Assembly: GCA_947652115.1 (NCBI GenBank)
Contig: OX393563.1
Coordinates: 7,579,280 to 7,643,279 of the forward strand
Direction of reading: 5' to 3'
DNA length: 64,000 nucleotides
Origin: Blastomussa wellsi
Lineage: Eukaryota > Cnidaria > Anthozoa > Scleractinia > Plerogyridae
The notes under the pieces are model-generated. The model was not told the origin of the DNA. It saw nothing but the letters and a program-made list of their open reading frames with translations, and searched no databases. This document shows positions 11,176 through 22,611 of the stretch, piece after piece. Every line of letters starts with the position of its first letter. Positions within the stretch are counted from its first letter, which is position 1. The position numbers and the translations under genes were made by a program.

Positions 11176-11350
11176 TGTTGTAAGTAGTGTTATAGAAAAC
11201 TTAGTAAACGCAACCAAATGTCAACTCAACGAACAAGTCAGGCAAGTCCGCCATGTTTATGCACACCGCCCGATCCGCCACGGGGCGGCCTCATAAAATG
11301 TCAGGGGCCCCAAACCGTAGGGGGGTCCCCACAGGTTCAATATTACAACA
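11176..11350 (-). repeat. 5' LTR of gypsy-1
   Basis: A 175-bp terminal repeat upstream of gag on the minus strand. It would hold the element's promoter. The target duplication ATAAC follows at 11351-11355. Confidence 0.95.
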
Positions 11351-11894
11351 ATAACGTTTCGTAGAATACCTTAGAAGCATTACCAAGCATGCGCCTGGTT
11401 TTCAGGCAACACTTCAGTTCCAACGGGCATACCATAATTGATGTACAGGTTCGTAGCGCCAAGACCTGTGGCGGAAACAGAGCAAGAGGCAGGAGATGCG
11501 TCTCATTTTGCAACTTGAAACCTGCTTAAAAGGTGGCTCACAACAGTTCCCAGCACATTCCACCTCTTATGTAGGCTAACAGGACTGCTTTTCAGGCGAA
11601 CTAGAGTGCTGACTAGGCTAACCGAGCGCTAAACCACAAATAAATAATTATAGCTATATTACGTGGTATATTCAGCGTCGTGCGTTACGCGTTATTTTTC
11701 CTGATTGTAGTCACAGTGAAGGTTTAGCTAAAGCTGGCCTTACAACTCTGTATGATAGAAGGAGTACGCTATGTAAGGATCTCTTCAGTGACATTGATAC
11801 GCAAGGAAACCGTAAACTCAGTCACCTTCTGCCAGTGCGTTCTCAGCAGAAGACTGCAATCAACTTCAAGCAGTCTATTTAATTTAGAGAGGGG

Positions 11895-12337
11895 CTAAGT
11901 TTCTAAAGAAACTGTGGTGCTGCGTCGATGGGAAGTATAACAATATAATTTGGTTTTATCAACTGGGTTGATTAAGAGTGAGGATTAAGAGTGCCGATTT
12001 GAAAAATAAATTTTTGTTCTAGAGTTTTGCGACTTTCCGTGCTTCCTTGGTGAAGGGAAAGGCCGCAGACTGCCATATGTTGCTTAGAATGATTTGGGAG
12101 ATTGAAGTGTATCAACGAACGCTTTTCATTCAACTAATTTATTCCGTTGTTTTCACGTTACCAGGCACCAACCAATAGCGAAGCTCCATCTTTCTGTATA
12201 TAAACAACACACGACCCGCAATTCCTTGATTCGCTCCGACTAAGGGCCAACGCTCGAAACATCAGCTCTTGAATCTCTTTACGGTGGCCAATTCACATTA
12301 TCAACCCAGTTGATAAAACCAAATTATATATTTAATT
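11895..12337. repeat. Two facing fragments of a retroposon family
   Basis: 11895-11972 matches 14607-14690, and 12224-12337 is the reverse complement of 14650-14764. Both contain the small hairpin ATCAACCCAGTTGAT. Read in sense, the part with GAAGGGCTAACGCTCGAAAC-like sequence resembles cnidarian Penelope-like element tails; that assignment is tentative. Confidence 0.6.
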
Positions 12338-12725
12338 TAGAGTTCTTTTCTATCTAGCCAGGTATTTGGTACATGTAGGTGATGTCCGTAAGAGCGATTA
12401 TCGAATGAAAACTCAAGAAATCACTCAGGGATCAAGTGGGTGGGTGAGGGGTGGGGGGGGGGGTGTAAGGAGACCAAGGCCGCACTTCCATCTCAATTTC
12501 TCCCCTGAAAGTTTTGCATTTTGGTCGTGAATTACTGTAAACGTGCAATGGCCGATTAATACACCTTTTTCACTCAGGCAGTTTCTTTTCCCAATACAGA
12601 CCAAGTGAGTTCTCTAGAGAATTATTCTTTTCTTCATCTAAAAAATATTCATGCAAAAATTTCAAAATTTATAAGCAAGACTTCTCAAGAGTAGCATGAC
12701 ATGGTCTTTATGCACCATCATTTAT

Positions 12726-12925
12726 GCAACCATACCAAAGCCCAGGGAGGGGCATAGGTGGGGATTTGACAGGAGTTATCGTCCCATAGTGAGGACTTTT
12801 GAGCATTTTAGTGGACTTTCTAGCAACATTTTTAGACTTTCAGTGACTCTTTTGAACAGGAAATCTCAGCTCAGTTTAAATGTTCTGCCTATGCCCGCCT
12901 CTCCCACCCCCAGCTGGGGCAACAA
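12726..12925. repeat. MITE-like element related to 17221-17464
   Basis: It shares GCCCAGGGAGGGGCATAGG and the closing CCCACCCCCAGCTGGGGC-like block with the element at 17221-17464. It lies just downstream of the SLC49A4 stop. Confidence 0.55.
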
Positions 12926-13011
12926 ACCGCCCAAGTGAATAAGGTCTATTGCATGGGTGAGCAGGAGCAATATCATTTACGGGGGGGGCCTAGCCGGAAG
13001 CGAACAACTCT

Positions 13012-14599
13012 TCACTGCGAGATACTGCTTGATCTAACTTGGTCTGTTTTTCCTTGATCATCTACTTCTGATCGATTATATCGCTCTCGCCATAACAACA
13101 GCAATGGAATGCAAGTTGCGTAGGTTGCAAATGCACACCAATTGATCCACTTCAACCCAAGCTTGGGAAGCAATGGGAATATGTAAAACACCACAAGGGG
13201 AATGTTGAGGAACATTGTTAAGAATACGGATGTGATTCCTTCTGCAACAGGGTAAGCAGTCTCGACTGCCATCTCAAAAAATAATGGAACGGTTCCATTA
13301 GCAAAGAATCCTCCAGTGATAAAGACCAAGAACAGAGCAGCTTTGCAGTATGGGATGAGTCCTGCGCACATGGAAGCGAATAGCGCAAAGGATACGGTGG
13401 CTCCCACAAGGAGGACAAACTGAATGGCCTTCATGTGCCTGGATAAGTGGTCTGCTAGTCTGTGGAAATAAATGGTAGCCAGGAAGCTAAAAAATGCATG
13501 CAGATGAAAACACAACTATCCAATGAGTTTGATGTGCAATCAAGTCAGGTCTCTATCATGCGCCACATGGGCAGGTAACATCGGTATCCTTTACTAGTTA
13601 GCTGGGCTGTCATTAAGGACCATAACCCGTACACCTGTAACGGCTGAGTATGCTTGATTTTGATAGAATTCAACCACAAAGTAACACGTTTGCTACAGGT
13701 GTGGAGAACGAGGCTACAGGTGATGCAAAACTTAATGACAGCCCTGGTTAGGATCTCTTTCTTTCCTTCATTAGGTGAGTTTAGTTTGTCTGTTGTAAAC
13801 CTTGCTACAATAAGTCATAATTTTGAAAAATAAAAATTAAAACCCTTAAAGTTGAATGCAAAAATTAAACTCACATAGACAGTGAAATGCCTGATGCTAT
13901 CCCAGCCATTGAAGCACCAAATCCAAGCCAGCCAGCAGCCTTTTCTCCAATACCAAACTGAGACAAGTTTAAGTCTAAAATGGACATAATGCCAGTACAG
14001 ATGCCAAGGGTAACGCCATTAATGAAGACCAACAACCACAGCTGCTTATTATACATAAGACATTTAAAACCATATTTAAAATCCAGGCGATCAACTGATG
14101 CAGTAAAACTTGGTGGCAATTTAGGTTTAGTGGGGAAATGCACCAAAAGCACCAGTAAAATCAAAGCTGCTGCTCCCAACTCAATGTACATTAGATGCAT
14201 GATTTTATCCTTGAGATATGTTAACTGATCGTGACTCATATTGTTACGAATTTTGATATAGTCAATACTTTTACCAATGGCCCTATGATTGCCCACATCT
14301 GGAACTAACAGAGGACCAATGACAAATGACAAGCCTGTGCCAAAATAAGGAGACAGCGATGCGATTGCAGTTGATGTTGTACGCTGGTTAGGTGGAAACC
14401 ATGTGGCGGAGATAATGGGACCTAATGCCATGGCAAAAGGACCACCTATACTATTGAAAATTGCCCCAAGGTGAGTCAGCCATGTTTGTATTTGCAGATT
14501 ATACAGTGGGATAGCCTGAAGTCCTGCTGCTATCAAATTAACAGTTGCCAGAAGGAGGGCGCATACCCTCAAGCCTGCAAGAAAGTAATAAGGAAATAG

Positions 14600-14639
<40 letters not shown>

Positions 14640-17600
14640 CGGAAGTATAACAATATAGTTTGGTTTTATCAACTGGGTTGATAATGTGAATTGGCCACCG
14701 TAAAGAGATTCGAGAGCTGACATTTCAAGCGTTAGCCCTTCATCGGAGCAAATCAAGGAATTATTAATAAGGAAATAGTTTTGCAAGCATGTGGAAACTT
14801 GTTTAAGTTTCTATATGGCCTACATGGTTTTTATGCTTTGAATAAACAAGTAATCCAATTTTTTGTGGATTCCGCCAATTTTTGCCACAAAATAGAGGGT
14901 GTTCGAACACTCCGGACTCAGAGAAAGGAATTGCCCGAAGTGATGTCATTCATCACCAATCTTCGATTATGTGGTCAACTTCAGTGGGTGTGGCCAAAGA
15001 GGGAACTTTAAAGCTTAATTTGGGGATGAACAAAAGTGACGGAATCGAAAAATTTGCCGAGAATATTCTCATATTCATACTCATATTCTAGAGACACCAA
15101 AGCAAAAAAAATGCATAAAGTGCATAAATCACAAGGGGGAGCTTGTGATTTCTTTAATAAAATGTTTAAGAAATGTGTGCACTCAAACTCATGGCTGCAT
15201 GCATTATAACTTGATGAAGCAATAGGCCTTTTGCAACAGTTGGTCATGTGACGTGCTTTTCAAGAACACATGGATTTAGTCATTAGTAAAGCATAATGTT
15301 ATCAGAATGGACGTTAGAAATTAGAAGGATTTGTATGGGAAGAAGACGCTTTGCCCTCCAGTCACGCTTGAGTGGTTTTCCATGCAAATCCTTGTAATTT
15401 TACAAGTTTTCAAACAGCCATAAAATCTTTGCCTTTCAGTTTAAGAGTCTAGAATTTTCCATTCTTCCTAATATTTAACCCCTCGTTCTATCTCCAATAG
15501 TTATATGCCAGCAGCTTCCTTTTGTAGAGATTAATAACGGAAAAGGTTTCTGGAGGGCAAAGCTTCCTCACTTTCATAAAAACCTAATTTTTGCAATATT
15601 AAAATCGTCATTACATCTAAACAATGTGCATAACATTGGTCTGAAAATTTGTGTTCAGGCTATTTCAAATATGCTCTTTCCAGTTCTGAAATTCATTTAG
15701 CTGTAGCTAAAAGTTTAGAAATTATCGGTCACATGACCAACTGTTGCAAAATGCCTGTTGTGGGATGAAGGGTGCATGTTTTATGGAGATAAAATAAACT
15801 TGGCAAATTGTAGAGCAATCAATTAATTATATCCTGACAAATGAAGACTCCAGAACAGTCTGTTCATCAGCAGCCTCTTGGTAGTTGTTAAAGGCTAACT
15901 TCAGACTAGCAAGTACGGTCACAGGAATGAACATTTCTGCCAAATTAATTTAAATGCACACTGTGACAGCAACAGTCGTGGTACTGAACCTGGGGGGGAC
16001 TATGCCCACAAATTTTTGTTTGGGGGGACTGCAGCCCCCCTGACCACCCCCACTGCTGCCAACGAAATACTCCAGCTGAGGGGAGATGTTATTGTTTTAA
16101 CAAAGATAGAATAGAATACACAAAACTCTGTCAAGGTGTGCTATTAGATATCCAATTCCATTTTCACTTGTGTGGAAACGAGCGATTCAAGACAAATTCT
16201 ATGCTGTAACAAGGGTGGCTCTTCAATCCACCGTAAGTACAAAGACGGTGACTGGTATATTCTTTGCACGCAAAAACCTTAAAAATGCTCATAAAAATAC
16301 AAAGAAAAACCCCTAAACTTTCAAACTCGGCAAGAGCAATGTTGTTACTACAGAAACGAATTTCATAAAATTGTAACTTTCAATATACTTCGTGGGCTGA
16401 GTTAGGGTTGCAAGGTATTGTGGTTAAAAATGTACAGTCTTCATCTTTTTACCTACGGTGGATTACTCTTCCCTCATAAAAAAAGGAATAAATCCCGGGG
16501 AGACATGCATATGAAAGGGACGGGGATGCTCGTCAAAAATTTTGGACTAAGCCCTTAAAGGATACAGAGAAATTATTAAAAATGCATGGAAGCAAGTAAT
16601 ACTTCATGTAACAAAAGTCAAATTACAGCCTCTCTGTGTGGATGAGTCAAAACAACAAAATGCCACAATGAAACCACGAAACGCCATAATGAAACAACAA
16701 ACGGCAAATGGTCAGTGATGAGCCGAACACGTAAAACCAGGGACCGTGGAGCATATTTGCGATTTGGGGGTTGATGCAAATGCCTATTTAGGCATTTGTA
16801 GCGCATTGACGGGGCAAGCCATTTTTAGCCAAAAATGCATCCCAATACACCAGACCCAGTGAATCATTTTATTACTGCATATCTTTGAGAGCAGTAAAAT
16901 GGCAATTTTTCAATTGGGTAAATTTAATGTTTGTCCCATACAACTATTGGTCCTCCGTTCCTGAAAACGACATGTCGGAGAGGCCAGCCGATGAGACGAA
17001 CTCACGGAGCGATGTGCCAACTTCTCAAAACGCCAAGGCGAACTGGCAATTCGGAAAACAATAACTTGGCTAGAAGAATTGGTGTGCGGAAACTACGAAA
17101 CGCCATAACGAAACGATGAGTCGAACATTTTGTCCATGATCTTCCTTCAAATGTTCGTAACTTGCATGCACAGCATGAGTTAAAACTCTGCCATGTCATC
17201 TAAATCCAGATTTATGCACCTATCAATGTTAAGCCACTGGGAGGGAGGCCGGGCATAGGCGGGGCATTCGAACTGAGCTGACAGTTTCTGTTCAAATGCC
17301 CTACCCTAGGGCATTTGTGGATTTTCAAAATTAAATGTAACTAAAAATAAAAAAACATGTTGTTAGAAAGACCATAAAAACGGTCAAAAGTCCCCACTAC
17401 GGGACGATAACTACTTTCAAATACCCACCTATGCCCCCCACCCCCAGCGGCTTAACATTGATACAGTAGGGGCATTATATTTTAACGCATACGGACACTT
17501 TGTCTCCGAAATCTATTATAATATTAAATAAAAAATAAAGACGCATAGCAGTTTAACAGTGTTTTCAAACTGAAGGTTTCTCACCTTTGGCATCCATCAA

Positions 17601-17894
17601 CCAAGAAGCCGGTAAAAACACCACGACAAACAAAATCGGACCCCAGGCAACTAGCAAGGTCAAAGTTGTATCGCTCCAGCCAAACACAACTTGTAACGTA
17701 CCTTGAATCGGGCTCCAAGTGTTCCATTTCAACCCATTCACAGCAGAACATATGGAATAGATGAGAAGAATATACCACCTGCGTTTGAAAATCCTGAACT
17801 TATCTTGATGAATGGGGTCGACTATTGAGCCATATCGTACATCAATAGCCGCAGAATTGACTAAAATGTTCGTCTTCTCTTGAAGTAAACCCAT
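13012..17894 (-). CDS. SLC49A4: SLC49A4 / DIRC2-like major facilitator transporter
   Basis: Three minus-strand exons, 17585-17894, 13875-14574 and 13012-13486, join in phase (1, then 2) to 1485 nt, a 494-aa protein, close to the vertebrate DIRC2 length. The start is the ATG at 17894 (MGLLQEKTNIL), chosen because family similarity begins shortly after. Exon 1 holds RRWYILLIYS and WNTWSPIQG before the first membrane helices. Exon 2 has STAIASLSPYFGTGLSFVIGP and a central loop. Exon 3 has FFEMAVETAYPVAEGITS, a strong SLC49A4 signature, then INWCAFATYATCIPLLLLW and RERYNR. The family are 12-helix lysosomal transporters; vertebrate SLC49A4 has been linked to pyridoxine export from lysosomes, so lysosomal location here is by homology. 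The 3-kb first intron is full of repeats. Confidence 0.92.
14600..14764 (-). mobile_element. Short retroposed fragment with 14-bp target duplication
   Basis: TAATAAGGAAATAG occurs on both sides (14586-14599 and 14765-14778), framing a 165-bp insert of the family also seen at 11895-12337 and 51545-51650. A duplication this long points to target-primed reverse transcription. The insert begins 25 bp upstream of the splice acceptor of SLC49A4 exon 2. Confidence 0.75.
16225..16464. repeat. TIR element AATCCACCGTA, copy 1
   Basis: The ends are AATCCACCGTAAG and its near complement TACGGTGGATT. The internal part shares TCAAACTCGGCAAGAGCAAT with the copy at 62804-63050. It lies in the SLC49A4 first intron. 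Confidence 0.8.
17221..17464. repeat. TIR element TATCAATGTTAAGCC
   Basis: The left end TATCAATGTTAAGCCACTGG and the right end CCAGCGGCTTAACATTGATA pair over about 20 bases. The interior is non-coding. It lies in SLC49A4 intron 1, about 120 bp downstream of the exon 1 donor on the minus strand. Confidence 0.85.
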
Positions 17895-18459
17895 GATACA
17901 GTAGATCGGTTGGTTCAATACAGCTGACACCACAGTGGTAGATTTTCTTGAAGAAGGGTTTGTGTTACACACGAATATTTTGAATATTTTTTTCACTGCA
18001 GGTCTTCGCTGTTCATATCTGCCTCAGCACTATGTTTCAGCTCAGCTGGTCCTCTTTTCTCTACTACATATGTGAAAGCTGTTACGATTCAGACTGCTAA
18101 ATAGGGCGAAAATGTTAAAATACGAGACTAGAGTAAATTGTAGATGGCAATACGGAGTCCACAATCCATACTTCCACAGTCAAGTCACGTCACGTCTGAA
18201 CGGCGGTGGTCAGCGGTTTTATTCAACGTGATAGCATAGTCAGGAATAGGGAATAGGTCCGCTATGCGTACTTGCGTTTTAATGAACAGGAAAGTGGCCC
18301 TGCGCGACATTTCAAAAGGAATAGGGAACAGAGCCGTTATTTTCCTTGTATTAAGTACTGGTCCTGAAGAAAACTAGCTCTGCTAGTTGAAATATTGGCC
18401 AATAAATTTTGCCCTTTTGCTGTAGTACCAGCCTTGCAATCAATTTGGTTTTATAGTTT
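17895..18459. other. Upstream region of SLC49A4
   Basis: No coding feature seen. The minus-strand SLC49A4 promoter and 5' UTR should lie here. No clear TATA element was found. Confidence 0.4.
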
Positions 18460-18503
18460 CAAGGGCGTAGCTGGAGGGGGGGGGGGAGTCCTGGGGTGCC
18501 CGT

Positions 18504-18623
18504 TGTTTCAAGATACGCGAACTTCCGGTGTTCGCCATAGTTTCCGGTTTGTATAAACTGTCAATCAAATAAACGTGGTTGAGCTTTTCTCAAAAATGGC
18601 GTGTTCTCTGTGAAACACAAACA
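18504..18623 (+). repeat. 5' LTR of gypsy-2
   Basis: A 120-bp terminal repeat, identical by eye to 22251-22370. Very short for an LTR. Confidence 0.93.
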
Positions 18624-18640
18624 TGGTGTCAGAGTAAAAG
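18624..18640 (+). promoter_or_regulatory. Primer binding site of gypsy-2
   Basis: TGGTGTCAGAG directly follows the 5' LTR and shares its first ten bases with the gypsy-1 site, suggesting the same tRNA-Leu primer. The match is short. Confidence 0.6.
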
Positions 18641-18734
18641 CGCAAGGAAAAACGGTCTTCGCAACTGTAAAAGTCACCGTAACTCATAAAAAAAAAAGCC
18701 GTTAAAACGCAGGTCTAAGAAGACGAAAGCACTT

Positions 18735-21700
18735 TTGGCAACAGAGTTACGAAAACAAGACGAAATACGAAGAAGACATGCCTCCACCCGGCGAAAGTTC
18801 GTCAGAACAACAAGCGCCGAGCGCTCCGAGCGCTCCAGTTTTGAATTTTACTTCGAACTTAAAATTGAAGAAGTCTCCAGCGTGAAGACGGCAGGCAAGC
18901 AACTCAACGCCAAGATAATCTTTTCAGACACAGAAGAGTTGTACAACACCGAACTGGAATGCCAGCTAGACACCGGCGCCACGTGCAACGTGATGAGCCT
19001 GCGCGACCTGGCCGTCATAAGCCAAACAGGAGATCCCCCACTGAGAAGTAGTAAAGTGAAGCTCAAGTTGATAATAAGAGATAATAAGACCCAAAAGTTG
19101 GACTTTCAGATTGTTGAGACTGTAAACAAGCCTCTTCTATCCGCGGAAACATGTGTGAAGCTGGGACTGTTGAAGCTTTCCTTGACAGGTACAGCGCAAG
19201 TAAACAGTATGGGTACAGAGCCAGTAAAGTCTAGTGTCCCACTAACCAGAGAGAAAATTCTAGCTGACTACAAAGATGTGTTCGAAGGACTTGGTCACAT
19301 AGGAGAGTCCAGCACCTTTGTTATCGACCCAAACCATCCCCCAGTGCAGCACGCGCCCAGGCGGATACCTGTAACTCTACAAAAGGAAGTCAAGGAGAAG
19401 ATCGCAGAGTTGGAGAAGAAAGGCATCATTCAAAAGGTTACCGACCCCACAGATTGGATCAGCAGTATGGTTATCGTGTCCAAGCCAGGAAAGATAAGAA
19501 TTTGTCTCGACCCCCGAGATTTGAACAAGGCAATCCAGAGACCCAAGTATCAGATGCCAACATTAGAAGAGATACTCCCAAAACTCAGCAAAGCGAAAGT
19601 ATTTACCACCCTTGATGCGAAAGATGGGTTTTACCAGATCGGATTAGATGAAGAGAGCAGTAAGAAAACAACTTTCTGGACTCCATTTGGTAGATACAGA
19701 TATCTAAGGATGCCATTTGGTATTAGCGTGGCTCCCGAAGAGTTTGAGTGTAAGCTACACTCAAAGCTTACCGGATTAGAAGGCGTCGAAATTCTTCGAG
19801 ATGATCTACTAGTAGTCGGATATGGAGATACCCAGGAAGAAGCAGATGCCAACCACGATGAAAACCTCAGAAAACTCCTAGACAGAGCCAGAGAAGTCAA
19901 ACTCAAGCTGAACAGCAAGAAGATGAACTTGAAGAAACCCCAAGTTAAGTTCATGGGCCATGTTATTAGTAAAGATGGTCTCAAGCCAGACCCAGACAAA
20001 GTCAACGCAGTGGAAAACATGCCCAAGCCAACATGTAAGAAAGAGACTCTTAGTCTACTGGGTTTCATCAACTATCTGGCCAAATTCTTACCAAGACTAT
20101 CTGAAGCAGCACAGCCGTTGAGAAATCTGACCCTGACCAACGCCCAGTTTATATGGTCTGAGCAACACGACAAGGCGTTCGATGAAGTGAAGAAGTTGGT
20201 AGCAAACCATCCAGTACTCAAGTATTACGACATCAATGACGAGGTTACTATTCAGTGCGATGCCAGCGAGCGAGGTCTTGGTGCGACACTCCTCCAGAAC
20301 GGACAGCCAGTTGCCTTCGCATCGCGAACACTGTCTGCAGTTGAACAACGGTACGCACAAATAGAGAAAGAATGTTTGGCCATCGTGTTCGGTTGCCAAA
20401 AGTTCTCACAGTACATCACAAGACGAGAGAAAGTCACCGTCGAATCAGATCATAAGCCGCTACAGTCAATATTCAAGAAATCGCTTCTGTGTGCGCCAAG
20501 CCGTCTCCAAAGAATGATGCTTCGGCTACAAAGATACAACCTTGAAGTGGTCTATAAACCAGGAACGCAGATGTTCGTGGCCGATCACCTGTCCAGAGCT
20601 TTCCTGAAAGATACAGGCCCAGAGGATGAAGAGTTTCAAGTTTTCGCTCTGGAGCTGGAAGCGATGAACCCGTTTGATACCATCAAGATAAGTAGTGAGA
20701 GACTTCCCCAGCTTCAAAAGGCCACCGAACAAGACCCGGTCCTGCAAACTCTCAAAACTACAATTCTGATTGGTTGGCCAGAGAGGAGAGAAGAAGTACC
20801 AGTCCAGATTAGAGAATTTTGGAATTACAGAGAAGAACTAACACTTCACAACGGCATCATTTTCAAGAATCAGCGAGTCCTCATTCCAAAGCTTTAAGGC
20901 CAGAACTGACCGCAAGAGCTCATTCCAGTCACCAAGGAATTGAAGCCTGTCTACGAAGAGCAAAAGATGTAGTCTTCTGGCCCTCCATGACCAAAGACAT
21001 CAAAGAAGCTGTTGAGAAATGTGAGATATGCGCAGCATTCCAAGCGAAGAACGTCAAGCAGCCAATGCAGACACATGAAATACCTGATCGTCCATGGAGC
21101 AGAGTGTCGTCAGACCTGTTCACTCTGAACGGCAAGGAGTACATTGTGCTTGCAGACAGCTACTCAGATTTCATAGAAGTTGGCGAGTTAAAAGGCACAA
21201 CTGCGAGTTACATCATAGAGTTCCTCAAAGGTCAATTCAGTCGCCATGGCATACCCGATGTATTTGTCACCGACAATGGGCCACAGTACTGCTGCCGAGA
21301 GTTCACAGAGTTTTCCAGAGAATGGGAGTTTAAACACGTGACGTCATCACCTAAACATGCCAAATCCAATGGCAAGGCCGAATCTGCAGTCAAAATGGCC
21401 AAGAAGATTTTCAAGAAAGCTCACAGGGACAGCAAAGACCCATGGCTTGCGTTATTGGATCAACGGAACACACCAACACAAGGTGTGAACTCTAGCCCTG
21501 TACAGAGATTGATGTCCCGGAGAACACGTACATTGTTACCAGTATCAGCGAATCTTCTGTACCCCAGAGTAGAAGAAGGAGTCAAAGAGAAGTTGAAGGC
21601 CAAGAGGCTGACAGCTAAAGGCTATTAGGATAGAAGTGCCAAGGTGCTACCAGAGCTTGAAATAGGCCAAGAAGTTAGAGTAGCTGGTCAGCGAAACAAA

Positions 21701-22030
21701 GTCTGGGAAGCTGGCACCTGTGTCCAGAAGCTATCAGACCGCTCATACCTTGTTGAAGTCAATGGAAACACACTACGTCGAAACAGACAGGCATTGAGGC
21801 CCAAGAAAGACACCCAAATGATTTGTGAGACTACTATTGCTGAAACAAAACCATCCTCATCTGTGCCTGCAGAGACAGAAGGACAAACAGCATTGAGGAG
21901 TACTAATCACAGTGATGTGACCACACCAGTTAAAGTCAGCGATACCCCACAGCAGAATCTTAGTGTGCCACTGAAGTCAACCCGTACCAGAATTGTGAAG
22001 GCACCCGTGAGATTCAAGGACTATGTCTGA
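18735..22030 (+). pseudogene. Broken pol of gypsy-2, gag largely deleted
   Basis: The frame 18735-20897 encodes protease (CQLDTGATCNVM), reverse transcriptase (LRMPFGISVAPEEF; catalytic box ILRDDLLVVG), and RNase H (IQCDASERGLGATLLQ). It stops at 20897 within the linker to integrase; similarity resumes in another frame from about 20890, so there is one small indel. Integrase (CEICAAFQ, TDNGPQY, SNGKAESAVK) runs to an in-frame TAG at 21626-21628. A C-terminal chromodomain-like/basic tail continues at 21644-22030. A gag-like start (ATG at 18778, MPPPGESSSEQQ) is in a different frame and runs only about 20 codons before the pol-like region, so gag and its zinc knuckle have been deleted. RDD replaces the more usual ADD in the catalytic box. 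Confidence 0.88.
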
Positions 22031-22250
22031 GCGTCTAAACCAGTTATGGACACTGAACATGAGACACTGAACATTGAGACACTTTTTTTTGTTGTTGTTG
22101 TTGTTTATTTGCTTTTATTTTTACTAGCATGAAGCTGTTACATGTACAAGCAGATATTTGTTAAGTGCATTTTGGACACTTGTCATGATTAGGTCCTTAT
22201 TGTTATTTTTGTTTTTATTTTTCTTTTTTTTTTAAAAAAAAAGGGGAAGA

Positions 22251-22370
22251 TGTTTCAAGATACGCGAACTTCCGGTGTTCGCCATAGTTTCCGGTTTGTA
22301 TAAACTGTCAATCAAATAAACGTGGTTGAGCTTTTCTCAAAAATGGCGTGTTCTCTGTGAAACACAAACA
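22251..22370 (+). repeat. 3' LTR of gypsy-2
   Basis: A 120-bp terminal repeat preceded by a purine-rich tract at about 22234-22250 and followed by the target duplication CCCGT. Confidence 0.93.
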
Positions 22371-22611
22371 CCCGTGAGCCCACTTTGTGAGACTATCAAA
22401 GTAAACAACATTCAGGTGGCGAAAACGCGCGAATCCGAAGAATCAACATAGTGACATACAGTGTGAACCCCCCCCCCCCCCTTGGAAAATCCTAGCTACT
22501 CCCCTGAGTTTTCATTTGGAATCTAGATATCCTAAAATGTAACATGCATATACTATATTTCTAGTTGTATATTTAAAAATATTGTAAGATGTTTTGTTTT
22601 TAACTGAACAG

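Larger units (their letters stand above)
6821..11350 (-). mobile_element. Complete Ty3/gypsy LTR retrotransposon (gypsy-1)
   Basis: The element runs on the minus strand and is bounded by 175-bp LTRs at 6821-6995 and 11176-11350, each starting TGTTG and ending CAACA. I saw no difference between them on reading. The flanking bases are ATAAC at 6816-6820 and again at 11351-11355, a 5-bp target duplication typical of this class. It holds one uninterrupted gag-pol frame, a primer binding site next to the right LTR and a purine-rich tract next to the left LTR. Identical LTRs and an open frame suggest a recent, possibly still competent insertion. No envelope-like frame is present. Confidence 0.95.
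11351..13011. other. Repeat-rich gap between gypsy-1 and SLC49A4
   Basis: No gene seen. It holds two pieces of the retroposon family also found at 14600 and 51545 (11895-11972 and 12224-12337, in opposite orientations), and a G-rich TIR-like element near 12726-12925. Poly-G runs are near 12449 and 12980. Confidence 0.6.
18504..22370 (+). mobile_element. Defective Ty3/gypsy element (gypsy-2)
   Basis: LTRs of 120 bp at 18504-18623 and 22251-22370 (TGTTTCAAGA...AACACAAACA) look identical. CCCGT precedes the left LTR (18499-18503) and follows the right one (22371-22375). A primer binding site TGGTGTCAGAG starts at 18624, and a purine-rich AAAAAAAAAGGGGAAGA precedes the right LTR. Most of gag is absent, and pol carries a frameshift and a stop. 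Identical LTRs indicate a young insertion despite the defects. Confidence 0.93.
18460..22506. mobile_element. hAT-like TIR element interrupted by gypsy-2
   Basis: The left end CAAGGGCGTAGCTGG with a poly-G run, and the right end poly-C ... CCTAGCTACTCCCCTG, are imperfect inverted repeats of the kind found at animal hAT ends. With gypsy-2 removed the remainder is only about 180 bp, so it is non-autonomous. No convincing 8-bp target duplication was found. Confidence 0.5.

Noticed and set aside
19631..20071. 146-aa minus-strand frame
   Set aside because: Antisense shadow of gypsy-2 reverse transcriptase.
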